In this document: positions 8,555 through 16,508 of the stretch, piece after piece
Layout: each line of letters opens with the position of its first letter
How positions within the stretch are numbered: the stretch's first letter is position 1
NCBI RefSeq assembly: GCF_042433085.1
Contig: NZ_JBHLWA010000013.1
Coordinates: forward strand, 62,001-126,000
Reading direction: 5' to 3'
DNA: 64,000 bases
Origin: Gallibacterium melopsittaci
Lineage (GTDB): Bacteria; Pseudomonadota; Gammaproteobacteria; Enterobacterales; Pasteurellaceae
The notes under the pieces: model-generated
What the model was told of the DNA's origin: nothing
Database searches by the model: none
Seen by the model: only the letters and a program-made list of their open reading frames with translations
Program-made: the position numbers and the translations under genes

Positions 8555-9106
8555 ATGTCGGCCAATCGTTATCCAAGAATTCAAATTTTTTTGCATTGGT
8601 TCTCCCTACTACTTATCGGCTTAACTTATATCAATATTCATCTACATGACTTAGATCTTACTTTCGACTGGTATGACTTAATGATGGATACCCACTATAC
8701 ATTAGGAATCTTAGTATGGTTAACTGTATTATTTCGATTAATTATTCGTCATATTTATTTAAAAAGAACACCTGAGATTCTTCCTACACCACCAATATGG
8801 CAGACTAAATTAGCACATTATGTACATTTAGCCTTATATCTTCTTTTTATTCTGATACCTATTTTTGGCTCATTAACAGTTTTAAATAAAGGCGTAGATG
8901 TGACCTTCTTTGGTTACCCGATGTTGACAGGCTTTACTGCTAATTCTGAAACGGCACATTTCATCAAAGAAATCCATGAAGCCTTAACCAATATTGCACT
9001 CGCCTTCATTAGTTTACATGCGATTGCAGCCCTATATCATCACTATATCGTAAAAGATAATACCCTATTACGAATGATACCAAATAAAACAAAATCCGCA
9101 GATTAA
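8555..9106 (+). CDS. cytochrome b561 family membrane protein
   Basis: 183 residues with four hydrophobic segments (about 10-28, 45-66, 90-112, 140-163). The histidine pattern RIQIFLHWFS, MDTHYTLG, LAHYVHLALY and ISLHAIAALYHHY fits the two-heme-b ligation of the bacterial YodB/CybB family, which carries electrons in the inner membrane. AAGGAGA ribosome site 5 nt before the ATG. Single-gene unit followed by a weak hairpin. Partner and substrate cannot be read from the sequence. Confidence 0.88.
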   Translation: MSANRYPRIQIFLHWFSLLLIGLTYINIHLHDLDLTFDWYDLMMDTHYTLGILVWLTVLFRLIIRHIYLKRTPEILPTPPIWQTKLAHYVHLALYLLFILIPIFGSLTVLNKGVDVTFFGYPMLTGFTANSETAHFIKEIHEALTNIALAFISLHAIAALYHHYIVKDNTLLRMIPNKTKSAD

Positions 9107-9113
9107 TTAAATT

Positions 9114-9156
9114 GAGCGAACAATAAACAACTATCGGTTTTTATCGTTCGCTTTCT
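9114..9156 (+). terminator. probable terminator after cytochrome b561 gene
   Basis: GAGCGAAC and GTTCGCTTTC pair, extended by an AATAA/TTAT stretch, around a loop containing CAACTATCGG. The downstream T run is short (CTTTCTC), so efficiency is uncertain. Confidence 0.5.
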
Positions 9157-9185
9157 CGACATATTACCAATGAATAAGCTATAAT
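9156..9185 (+). promoter_or_regulatory. putative tig promoter
   Basis: TCGACA (9156-9161), 18-bp spacer and a perfect TATAAT (9180-9185), about 110 bp before the tig ATG. Confidence 0.55.
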
Positions 9186-9295
9186 CGGGCGTTCAATTTT
9201 TTAATACACCCGTATTATTGTACACAATCAATAATTATTTTTTGCGTGTTCGGTAGATAATTGCCGAGTACATTCATTTTTTTGAGGTAGCATAA

Positions 9296-10597
9296 ATGCA
9301 AATTTCAGTAGAAACAACTCAAGGATTAGAACGCCGTATCAGCATTACCGTACCGGCAGATGTAATCGAACAAGCTGTTCGTGAAGAATTAAAAAAAGTA
9401 GCAAAAACTGCTCGTATCGATGGTTTCCGTAAGGGAAAAGTTCCTCCTAGCATTATTGAACAACGTTTTGGTGCATCTGCACGTCAAGACGTATTAGGTG
9501 ATTTAATGCAACGTCATTTCTTCGATGCCATCATCCAAGAAAAAATTGATTTAGCAAGCCGCCCAACTTTTGCACCTGAACAATATAAAGTAGGCGAAGA
9601 TCTTACTTTCTCTGCAACATTTGAGGTTTACCCAGAAGTAGAACTTAAAGGTTTAGAAAACATCAAGGTCGAAAAACCAGTAGTAAAAATCACTGCAGCT
9701 GATGTAGATAAAATGGTTGATACATTACGCAAACAACAAGCAACTTGGGAAGAAAAAGCAGAAGCTGCACAAGCAGATAGCCGTGTTACTATTGATTTCG
9801 TTGGAACAATTAACGGTGAAGAATTTGAAGGTGGAAAAGCAACTGATTTCGTATTATTTATGGGACAAGGTCGTATGATTCCTGGTTTCGAAGATAGTAT
9901 CATTGGTCATAAAGCTGGCGAACAATTCGATGTTGAAGTTACTTTCCCTGAAGAATACCATTCTGAAAACTTAAAAGGTAAACCAGCTAAATTTGCAATT
10001 ACCTTGAAGAAAGTCGAAGTAATGGTATTACCAGAACTTACAGATGAATTTGTTGCTAAATTTGGTCCAAATACCAAAACTGTTGCAGATCTTCGTGCAG
10101 AAATTGAGAAAAATATGCAACGTGAACTTGATAACGCAGTTACTGCAAATATCAAAACTCAAGTACTTGATGGTTTATTGGAACAAAATGAAATGGATGT
10201 ACCAAGTTCAGCAATCGATCAAGAAATTGATGTATTACGTCAACAAGCAGCTCAACGTTTTGGTGGTAATTCAAAACAAGCATTAGAATTACCTCGCGAA
10301 ATTTTTGAAGAACAAGCAAAACGTCGTGTGAAAGTTGGTTTATTACTCAGCAAAGTTATTTCAAGCAACGAATTAAAAGTTGATGAAGATCGCGTTAAAG
10401 CAATGATCGCAAGCATTGCTTCTGCTTATGAACAACCACAAGAAGTTGTTGATTACTATAGTAAAAATCAAGAATTATCTAACAACATTCGCAATGTTGT
10501 GTTAGAAGAACAAGCAGTTGATGTAATTCTTGCAAAAGCTCAAGTATCTGAAGTTGAAAAATCATTTGATGACATTATGAATGCACCTCGTGCATAA
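9296..10597 (+). CDS. tig: trigger factor, ribosome-associated chaperone and peptidyl-prolyl isomerase
   Basis: 433 residues, the usual length. The ribosome-binding signature GFRKGKVPPSIIEQRFG is at residues about 44-60. The FKBP-type PPIase domain (about 160-245) contains VTIDFVGTINGEEFEGG and FPEEYHSENLKGK, followed by the long alpha-helical C-terminal chaperone arms. Ribosome site GAGGTAGC. As in most proteobacteria it precedes clpP-clpX, but here an intrinsic terminator built from two uptake-sequence cores lies between tig and clpP. Confidence 0.98.
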   Translation: MQISVETTQGLERRISITVPADVIEQAVREELKKVAKTARIDGFRKGKVPPSIIEQRFGASARQDVLGDLMQRHFFDAIIQEKIDLASRPTFAPEQYKVGEDLTFSATFEVYPEVELKGLENIKVEKPVVKITAADVDKMVDTLRKQQATWEEKAEAAQADSRVTIDFVGTINGEEFEGGKATDFVLFMGQGRMIPGFEDSIIGHKAGEQFDVEVTFPEEYHSENLKGKPAKFAITLKKVEVMVLPELTDEFVAKFGPNTKTVADLRAEIEKNMQRELDNAVTANIKTQVLDGLLEQNEMDVPSSAIDQEIDVLRQQAAQRFGGNSKQALELPREIFEEQAKRRVKVGLLLSKVISSNELKVDEDRVKAMIASIASAYEQPQEVVDYYSKNQELSNNIRNVVLEEQAVDVILAKAQVSEVEKSFDDIMNAPRA

Positions 10598-10626
10598 TTC
10601 ATAAACCTATCATTATTCAACCTATC

Positions 10627-10657
10627 AAGTGCGGTTATTTTTCGACCGCACTTTTTC
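10627..10657 (+). terminator. tig terminator formed by an inverted pair of DNA uptake cores
   Basis: AAGTGCGGT (10627-10635) and ACCGCACTT (10645-10653) pair perfectly around TATTTTTCG, followed by TTTTC. Inverted uptake-sequence pairs acting as terminators are well known in Haemophilus-type Pasteurellaceae. Confidence 0.9.
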
Positions 10658-10702
10658 TATTTTTGCTACCTCTTCTGAGGTTTGCTGACAACAGGAGAAA
10701 AT

Positions 10703-11290
10703 ATGGCATTAGTCCCTATGGTAATCGAACAGACTTCACGTGGTGAACGCTCTTTCGATATTTATTCTCGACTACTTAAAGAACGAGTCATTTTCCTTAC
10801 TGGAGAAGTAGAAGATAATATGGCGAATTTGATCGTCGCTCAATTATTATTCTTAGAATCAGAAAACCCAGATCAAGATATTAATCTTTATATCAATTCA
10901 CCTGGTGGTTCCGTGACTGCTGGAATGGCAATTTACGATACCATGCAATTTATTAAACCAGATGTACGCACGCTTTGTATTGGTCAAGCCTGCTCAATGG
11001 GTGCTTTTTTATTAGCTGGTGGAGCAGCAGGAAAACGTTTTGCACTACCTCATTCTCGTGTAATGATCCATCAACCTTTAGGTGGTTTCAGAGGACAAGC
11101 ATCAGATATTCAAATTCATGCACAAGAGATCTTAAAAATTAAAGAAACCCTAAATCAACGCCTAGCTTTCCATACTGGTCAACCATTGGAAGTTATCGAA
11201 AAAGATACTGATCGTGATAACTTTATGTCAGCGGAAGCTGCCAAAGCCTATGGCTTGATTGATACTGTATTAACTCATCGAGATCAATAA
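10703..11290 (+). CDS. clpP: ATP-dependent Clp protease proteolytic subunit
   Basis: 195 residues from the ATG at 10703, which has AGGAGAAA just upstream; an in-frame TTG at 10682 would add seven residues and is rejected. Serine protease forming two heptameric rings. Active-site Ser98 lies in GQACSMGAFL and His123 in RVMIHQPLGG, with the Asp in the C-terminal third. The N-terminal VPMVIEQTSRGERSFDIYSR is the family hallmark. clpX follows after 11 nt, so the protease and its unfoldase are co-transcribed. Confidence 0.98.
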   Translation: MALVPMVIEQTSRGERSFDIYSRLLKERVIFLTGEVEDNMANLIVAQLLFLESENPDQDINLYINSPGGSVTAGMAIYDTMQFIKPDVRTLCIGQACSMGAFLLAGGAAGKRFALPHSRVMIHQPLGGFRGQASDIQIHAQEILKIKETLNQRLAFHTGQPLEVIEKDTDRDNFMSAEAAKAYGLIDTVLTHRDQ

Positions 11291-11301
11291 GTGAGTCATG
11301 T

Positions 11302-12546
11302 ATGTCAGATAAACCAGAAAATAATGAAAAATTCTATTGTTCTCTTTGCGGTAAAGAAAAACATGAAGTAGAAAAATTAATTGCTGGCATTTCCGGCTAT
11401 ATCTGTAATGAATGTGTGGAAACTTGCCACGATTTATTATCGACTGAAGCAAATTCAGCAATAGAACAATCAGAACAAACTGAATTAGATGTCATCCCTA
11501 CGCCACACGAAATTCGTGCACATTTAGATAATTATGTTATTGGACAAGATCAAGCGAAAAAGACGCTAGCTGTTGCAGTTTATAATCACTATAAACGTTT
11601 ACGCAGTAATGAAAGTGATCTTGATGTTGAATTAGGTAAAAGTAATATTTTATTAATTGGTCCAACTGGAAGCGGAAAAACCTTCTTAGCTCAAACCCTT
11701 GCTCGCCAACTTAATGTGCCTTTTGCTATTGCAGATGCAACAACATTAACTGAAGCTGGTTATGTAGGGGAAGATGTAGAAAATATTATTCAACGTCTTT
11801 TACAAAACTGTGAATATGATACCGATAAAGCAGAAAGAGGCATTATCTATATTGATGAAATTGATAAGATTTCTCGTAAATCTGAAAACCCATCAATTAC
11901 TCGAGATGTTTCAGGCGAAGGTGTGCAACAAGCTCTCTTAAAATTAATTGAGGGAACTGTGGCTTCTATACCGCCACAAGGTGGTCGTAAACACCCACAA
12001 CAAGAATTTTTGAAGGTAGATACCTCAAAAATCTTATTTATTTGTGGTGGTGCATTTGCTGGACTAGATAAAATTATCGCTAAACGTACTCACAAAGATC
12101 GTGGTATTGGTTTCAGTGCAGAAGTTAATAGTAAACAAAATGAGCAAAATATTACTGAACTCTTTACGCAAGTTGAAACGGAAGATTTAATTAAATTTGG
12201 TTTAATTCCTGAATTTATTGGACGCCTACCAGTAATTGCTACTTTAGCAGAACTAGATGAAGAAGCATTAATTAATATTCTTACCGTACCAAAAAATGCT
12301 CTCATTAAACAATATCAAGCACTATTTAAGCTCGAAAATGTAGAGTTAGAGTTTTCACCAGAAGCATTAAAAGCGATTGCACAAAAAGCATTAGCTCGTA
12401 AAACTGGTGCTCGTGGTTTACGTTCAATTGTCGAAAATATTCTATTAGATACAATGTATGACCTACCTTCTTTAACAGGTTTGAAGAAAGTGGTTATTGA
12501 TCAAGATGTAATAGAAAATAAATCGCTACCAAAATTAGAATATTAA
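11302..12546 (+). CDS. clpX: ATP-dependent Clp protease ATP-binding subunit
   Basis: 414-residue AAA+ unfoldase that feeds substrates to ClpP. The N-terminal zinc-binding domain has Cys13, Cys16, Cys35 and Cys38. Walker A GPTGSGKT is at 120-127, Walker B follows as IIYIDEID, and the IGF loop that docks on ClpP is present (RGIGFSAEV). The sensor-2 region ARKTGARGLRSI is intact. Length and order are standard. Confidence 0.98.
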   Translation: MSDKPENNEKFYCSLCGKEKHEVEKLIAGISGYICNECVETCHDLLSTEANSAIEQSEQTELDVIPTPHEIRAHLDNYVIGQDQAKKTLAVAVYNHYKRLRSNESDLDVELGKSNILLIGPTGSGKTFLAQTLARQLNVPFAIADATTLTEAGYVGEDVENIIQRLLQNCEYDTDKAERGIIYIDEIDKISRKSENPSITRDVSGEGVQQALLKLIEGTVASIPPQGGRKHPQQEFLKVDTSKILFICGGAFAGLDKIIAKRTHKDRGIGFSAEVNSKQNEQNITELFTQVETEDLIKFGLIPEFIGRLPVIATLAELDEEALINILTVPKNALIKQYQALFKLENVELEFSPEALKAIAQKALARKTGARGLRSIVENILLDTMYDLPSLTGLKKVVIDQDVIENKSLPKLEY

Positions 12547-12556
12547 TCTAAACATT

Positions 12557-12590
12557 AAGGGGTGATACTTGTTGCCCCTATTATTTTTCC
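12557..12590 (+). terminator. intrinsic terminator after clpX
   Basis: AAGGGG and CCCCT form a short G/C-rich stem around TGATACTTGTTG, followed by ATTATTTTT. Confidence 0.65.
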
Positions 12591-12721
12591 TTTCAATGAA
12601 CCATAAAAACGGTTATATTAATAAGAATTTTTCTCAAAAACTTAGTAATAATTTTTAATGTAGCATAGATGAAAAATCGTTTCTGCTGCATAAAAAGACG
12701 ACACTTCCAAAGATTCTAGAT

Positions 12722-13087
12722 ATGTTACGTTATTTATATATTTTTCTTGGCTTTTTATCACTGGGATTAGGCATTTTAGGCATTTTTCTCCCTGTTTTAC
12801 CAACAACGCCATTTCTTTTATGTACTCTCTTTTTCTTCGGTAAAAGTTCCCACAAATTAGAAAGCTGGTTTAAACAAACACCAATTTACCATAAATACTT
12901 AAAAACCTTTCATGAGCAACGTGCCTTAACAAAAAAAACAAAACTATATATTTTATTTATCTCTACTCTGATGATGGCATTTCCTTTATATACTATTCCT
13001 AATATTTTCGGCAAAGTCGCCATTCTGCTCTTATTACTTATTCAGTATTGGCTCTTTTTCTTCTGGATTAAAACTTTACCTGAATAA
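12722..13087 (+). CDS. YbaN/DUF454 family inner-membrane protein
   Basis: 121 residues. LGLGILGIFLPVLPTTPFLLC in the first hydrophobic segment, then the FFGKSSHKLESWF stretch, are the signature of the YbaN (DUF454) family; two further hydrophobic segments follow (about 75-92 and 95-115). Function unknown in the family. No clear ribosome site apart from a weak purine stretch. It stands alone between clpX and the dicarboxylate transporter. Confidence 0.8.
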   Translation: MLRYLYIFLGFLSLGLGILGIFLPVLPTTPFLLCTLFFFGKSSHKLESWFKQTPIYHKYLKTFHEQRALTKKTKLYILFISTLMMAFPLYTIPNIFGKVAILLLLLIQYWLFFFWIKTLPE

Positions 13088-13251
13088 TATTCAACCACTT
13101 TTCAATCAACTCGTCTGAATAACATACTATTTTAGATCTAACTCAAGAATCTACGTTTAAAAACTGCTAGAATTCTAGCCGCAAAGTATTATAGCAGTTC
13201 AATCTGAATACTCTGTTGTTGTGTGTTATTTATAAACTACAAGGAACTTAT

Positions 13252-14553
13252 ATGATTTGGCTACAATTTTTAGTTGTACTATTCTTTATATTTTTAGGTA
13301 CCCGTTTAGGCGGGATTGGAATTGGCTTTACTGGTGGTTTAGGTGTCGTAGTATTAGCAATGTTAGGCTTAACACCAGGTGAAATCCCTTTTGACGTAAT
13401 TTCTATCATCATGTCAGTAATTATGGCAATTGCTGCAATGCAAGTCGCTGGTGGTATGGATTTCCTCGTAAAATGGGCAGAACATATTTTACGTAAACAT
13501 CCAAAATATATTACTTACCTTGCACCAGCAGTGGGCTATTTTATGACTGTTTGTGCTGGTACAGGTCATACTGCATTCTCTATTCTTCCAGTGATTGCAG
13601 AAGTAGCAAAAGAACAAGGTGTACGTCCATCTCGTCCATTATCTATTACAACTATTGCTTCACAAATTGCAATTACTGCCTCCCCAATTTCAGCAGCCGT
13701 AGTTTACCTTGCTGGTGAAATTGAAAAAACTTATGGTATTGGATATCTTGAATTATTAGCAATTTGGATTCCAACTACTTTTGTTGCTTGTATGATTACT
13801 GCTTTCATCTGTAATTTCTTAGGCAAAGAATTAAAAGATGATGCAGAATATCAACGCCGTTTAGCAGCAGGATTAATTAAATTACGTGGTGAAACTCAAA
13901 TTGAAATTAAACCATATGCAAAACGCTCTGTTGCAATCTTCTTAGCAACTGTAATTGTCGTTATGCTCTATGCAACTTTAATCAGTAAAACTGTAGGCTT
14001 AATTGATAATCCAGTATTACCACGTAATGAAGCTATCGTGAGCTTTATGTTAGGAGCTGCTACATTAATTACTATCTTCTGTAAGATTGATGTAAGTAAA
14101 ATTACTTCTGCAGCAACATTCAAATCAGGTATGTCTGCATCAATCTGTGTAATGGGGGTTGCGTGGTTAGGAAACACTTTCGTTGCTGGTCACATCAATG
14201 AAATCAAAGCTGTTTCTGCGGATCTATTAAATAACTACCCTTGGATGCTTGCTGTTGTATTATTCTTTGCAAGTACTCTACTTTATTCACAAGCTGCAAC
14301 TGCTAAAGCATTATACCCAACTGCAATTTTACTTGGGGTATCTCCACTTTCTGCAATCGCAGCATTTGCTGCTGTATCAGCATTATTTGTATTACCAACT
14401 TACCCAACTTTAATTGCTGCAGTAGAAATGGATGACACTGGTTCAACTCGTATTGGTAAATTTGTATTTAACCATCCATTCATTATCCCAGGTGTTATTG
14501 CAATTTCTCTCTCTGTATTATTCGGTTTTATGTGGGGCAGTTTATTTATCTAA
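13252..14553 (+). CDS. dcuB: anaerobic C4-dicarboxylate transporter (DcuA/DcuB family)
   Basis: 433 residues, almost entirely membrane-embedded (about ten hydrophobic segments). Dcu signature stretches: GTRLGGIGIGFTGGLGVVVL near the N-terminus, VCAGTGHTAFSILPVIAEVA and ITASPISAAVVYLAGE. The family exchanges external fumarate, malate or aspartate for internal succinate during anaerobic growth. The DcuB rather than DcuA assignment rests on overall resemblance and is less sure than the family. The ATG at 13252 has AAGGAAC upstream; a longer in-frame start at 13216 is rejected. No clean FNR site was found in the 164-bp leader. Confidence 0.9.
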   Translation: MIWLQFLVVLFFIFLGTRLGGIGIGFTGGLGVVVLAMLGLTPGEIPFDVISIIMSVIMAIAAMQVAGGMDFLVKWAEHILRKHPKYITYLAPAVGYFMTVCAGTGHTAFSILPVIAEVAKEQGVRPSRPLSITTIASQIAITASPISAAVVYLAGEIEKTYGIGYLELLAIWIPTTFVACMITAFICNFLGKELKDDAEYQRRLAAGLIKLRGETQIEIKPYAKRSVAIFLATVIVVMLYATLISKTVGLIDNPVLPRNEAIVSFMLGAATLITIFCKIDVSKITSAATFKSGMSASICVMGVAWLGNTFVAGHINEIKAVSADLLNNYPWMLAVVLFFASTLLYSQAATAKALYPTAILLGVSPLSAIAAFAAVSALFVLPTYPTLIAAVEMDDTGSTRIGKFVFNHPFIIPGVIAISLSVLFGFMWGSLFI

Positions 14554-14579
14554 TAAACTAATTATTTTTTTCTATAAGA

Positions 14580-14612
14580 GAGGGAAGCAAATTTTGTTTC
14601 CCTCAAATTATT
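14580..14612 (+). terminator. probable terminator after the Dcu transporter
   Basis: GAGGGAA (14580-14586) and TTTCCCTC (14597-14604) pair, with a further CAAA/TTTG pairing inside; the AT-rich tail AAATTATTATTC is a weak U tract. Confidence 0.6.
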
Positions 14613-14790
14613 ATTCTATTTAACATCGAGTAACTCTATACAATATAGTAAAGCAAGAGTTCTCTATGAAATTGTTCCATTTTATTTTTAATCAACCTTA
14701 AATATTTAAAACTTATCAACATACTTTGATTCTCTAAGATTAATAATTCATTTATATATTGTATATATTTTATAATGTAATTGTTAATTT

Positions 14791-14994
14791 TTACGCACAC
14801 ACCGATGATGAGTAACCCTCATAATAAAAATCAAAATTGTAACGGTCGGTAAAATTAGTCTCTTTTTTGATGGCGATCCCACAATATGAGTATTGTCCTC
14901 GAGTAAACTTTCGGATTAACCAATCACTAAATCTACACCAGTATGCATAAAGCGATTTACCGTTACGTTTACCCTTGTATAACGCTAAATACAC
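14791..14994 (-). pseudogene. truncated phage/plasmid-type small ORF
   Basis: 67 residues from a GTG at 14994 with a strong GGAGGAG site 7 nt upstream, so the 5' end looks genuine. The start (V/M)YLALYKGK, WLIRKFTRGQYSYCGIAIKK in the middle and YYEGYSSSV at the end resemble the N-terminal part of phage/plasmid proteins of about 130-200 residues that begin LALYKGK and have a WxRGxYSHCE-like motif (permuted NlpC/P60-like fold, from memory). Here the expected His/Cys-Glu pair reads YCG, and the frame stops where the family would continue, with unrelated AT-rich DNA beyond. Most likely a decayed mobile-element remnant; a short functional protein is possible. Confidence 0.5.
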
Positions 14995-15017
14995 TTACTG
15001 CTCCTCCGCTAATAAAC

Positions 15018-15075
15018 GAAGTGCAACACTGCACATCTTACTTTATCAACTTGTTTTCAAAAAACGTTGCACTTC
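15018..15075. repeat. 10-bp inverted repeat, 38-bp spacer
   Basis: GAAGTGCAAC (15018-15027) and GTTGCACTTC (15066-15075) are perfect inverted copies just upstream of the truncated ORF. No T run follows on either side, so it is not an obvious terminator. Confidence 0.6.
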
Positions 15076-15463
15076 AAGGTTGAATTTAAAGAATGTATTA
15101 AAACTATATACCTAATTTAAATAAATTCAGTAGTTCATCTAAATTTTGAGCTTATTTATATTGCATAAGTCGTACTTATAAATAGGTATTTAGGCTTTAA
15201 GTTATACAAATAGCAAAAACCAATAAAAACAAAAAATACAAAACTTACACTTTATTAAAGTTATTGTAAATAAAAATACCTCCTTTTGCGGATTTGTTAT
15301 TTGTAATTAATTGATTTTTTTAAGTTAAAAGTTGATGACGATAAAAGAGCATACTTACGTAAAATTTTCACTATTAATAATTTATATTTTTATAACCGTT
15401 AATCATTGATTTTAAATGGGCTGGCTTTAATCTTATTTGTAAGTTTTTTGAGCGAAAAGGGGA

Positions 15464-15473
15464 GGGGGGGGGG
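15464..15473 (+). repeat. homopolymeric G10 tract
   Basis: Ten consecutive G residues, preceded by AAAAGGGGA, in otherwise AT-rich DNA, 93 bp upstream of the lipoprotein ATG. A G run of this length is prone to slipped-strand mispairing. It lies in the presumed promoter or leader of the adhesin locus. Confidence 0.9.
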
Positions 15474-15565
15474 AATTTACATTAATAAGTATATGCCTTA
15501 TTATTGCTCGTTCTTAAATTTTACAAAGGTTGCTATCAATTTTAATAAAATAACAAGGAAAATTT

Positions 15566-16456
15566 ATGAGAATATTAAAATCATTTTCAGTCGCCTTATT
15601 TACTCTAATAATGTTTGGCTGTACGACAGCTCCAAATTCCTTATCATGGAAAAATACTCAAAAGGAAAGCTATCAGCAGGATATTCCAGAAAACCGTTCT
15701 TCACTGATTGTTTATCGTACTCAAAATGCAATTGAAGGGGCAACAACTAATATTTATGTAAATGGTGAGTATTTAGCCTCTTTACAGCCTAATGCGTATT
15801 CACAGACATTGGTTTGCCCTGATAGCCAACGTTTATATTCTGAATTTACTCATCAAGATCCTGGCTATCGCAATAAAGCTAACTTAGGAGCTTACTATAG
15901 TTTACCTCAAGGGAAAATCAGCTTTTTCAAAGTAATAAATATAAATGGCAAACCGAGCCTAACTCCAGTAGAAGAGAGCTTAGCTAAACAAGAGTTAGAA
16001 AGCATGCCTCGCCAATCGCATACATTATCTCGAGTAGATTATACAAATTGTTCAGTAACTAAACATTATGATTTACAAGCATCAGCGTTATTTCCATTTA
16101 ATAAAGTGGATTATCAATCTATGCTAACGGTTGGAAAACAAGAATTAAGTAAAATTGCTATGGATATTCAACAATATGGATTAGATATCAAGAAAATAGA
16201 AATAATAGGGTATAGCGATCCTATGGGAAGTGAAAAATATAATAAGAAACTTTCCTTACAACGTGCCAATACAGTTAAACAAGTTTTTGTGGATAATGGT
16301 ATTGCAGAAGCATTAATTAGTGTTGAAGGCAAAGGTTCTGAAAATTTACTTGTTTCTAATTGTCAAATTCAATCCAATAACAAAATACAACAACAATTAT
16401 GTAATCAACCTAACCGCCGAGTAGAAGTTGTATTACACACTAATCGTAATAAGTAG
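15566..16456 (+). CDS. OmpA-domain lipoprotein
   Basis: 296 residues. The N-terminal signal ends in IMFGC, a lipobox with Cys19 as lipidation site, so it should be anchored to the outer membrane. Residues about 50-170 form an unrecognised domain containing SLIVYRTQN and TNIYVNGEYLASL. Residues about 175-292 are an OmpA-like peptidoglycan-binding domain: FNKVDYQSML, IEIIGYSDPMGSEKYNKKLS, RANTVKQVF and QPNRRVEVVL, retaining the Asp and Arg that contact diaminopimelate. AAGGAAAA ribosome site. It lies 52 nt before the giant adhesin gene on the same strand, so it may help tether or present that protein. The G10 tract lies just upstream. Confidence 0.85.
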   Translation: MRILKSFSVALFTLIMFGCTTAPNSLSWKNTQKESYQQDIPENRSSLIVYRTQNAIEGATTNIYVNGEYLASLQPNAYSQTLVCPDSQRLYSEFTHQDPGYRNKANLGAYYSLPQGKISFFKVININGKPSLTPVEESLAKQELESMPRQSHTLSRVDYTNCSVTKHYDLQASALFPFNKVDYQSMLTVGKQELSKIAMDIQQYGLDIKKIEIIGYSDPMGSEKYNKKLSLQRANTVKQVFVDNGIAEALISVEGKGSENLLVSNCQIQSNNKIQQQLCNQPNRRVEVVLHTNRNK

Positions 16457-16508
16457 CCTTAATAGTATTAAAATATTGAAAAAAAACATAAGTAGTTAGG
16501 ATATAGAA

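Larger units (their letters stand above)
14605..15565. other. AT-rich gene-poor region upstream of the adhesin locus
   Basis: About 960 bp with no full-length gene. It holds a truncated minus-strand ORF (14791-14994), a 10-bp inverted repeat (15018-15027/15066-15075) and a run of ten G (15464-15473). The remainder is very AT-rich with no convincing RNA gene or further ORF. A plus-strand open stretch running through the G tract overlaps the lipoprotein gene out of frame and is not counted as a gene. Confidence 0.7.

Noticed and set aside
13088..13251. FNR site upstream of the Dcu transporter
   Set aside because: Expected for an anaerobic transporter, but no TTGAT-N4-ATCAA match was found in the leader.
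15406..15735. Open frame through the G10 tract that could be a phase-variable gene
   Set aside because: It starts without a ribosome site, its product is low-complexity AT-driven sequence, and it overlaps the lipoprotein gene out of frame. The tract is more likely regulatory.
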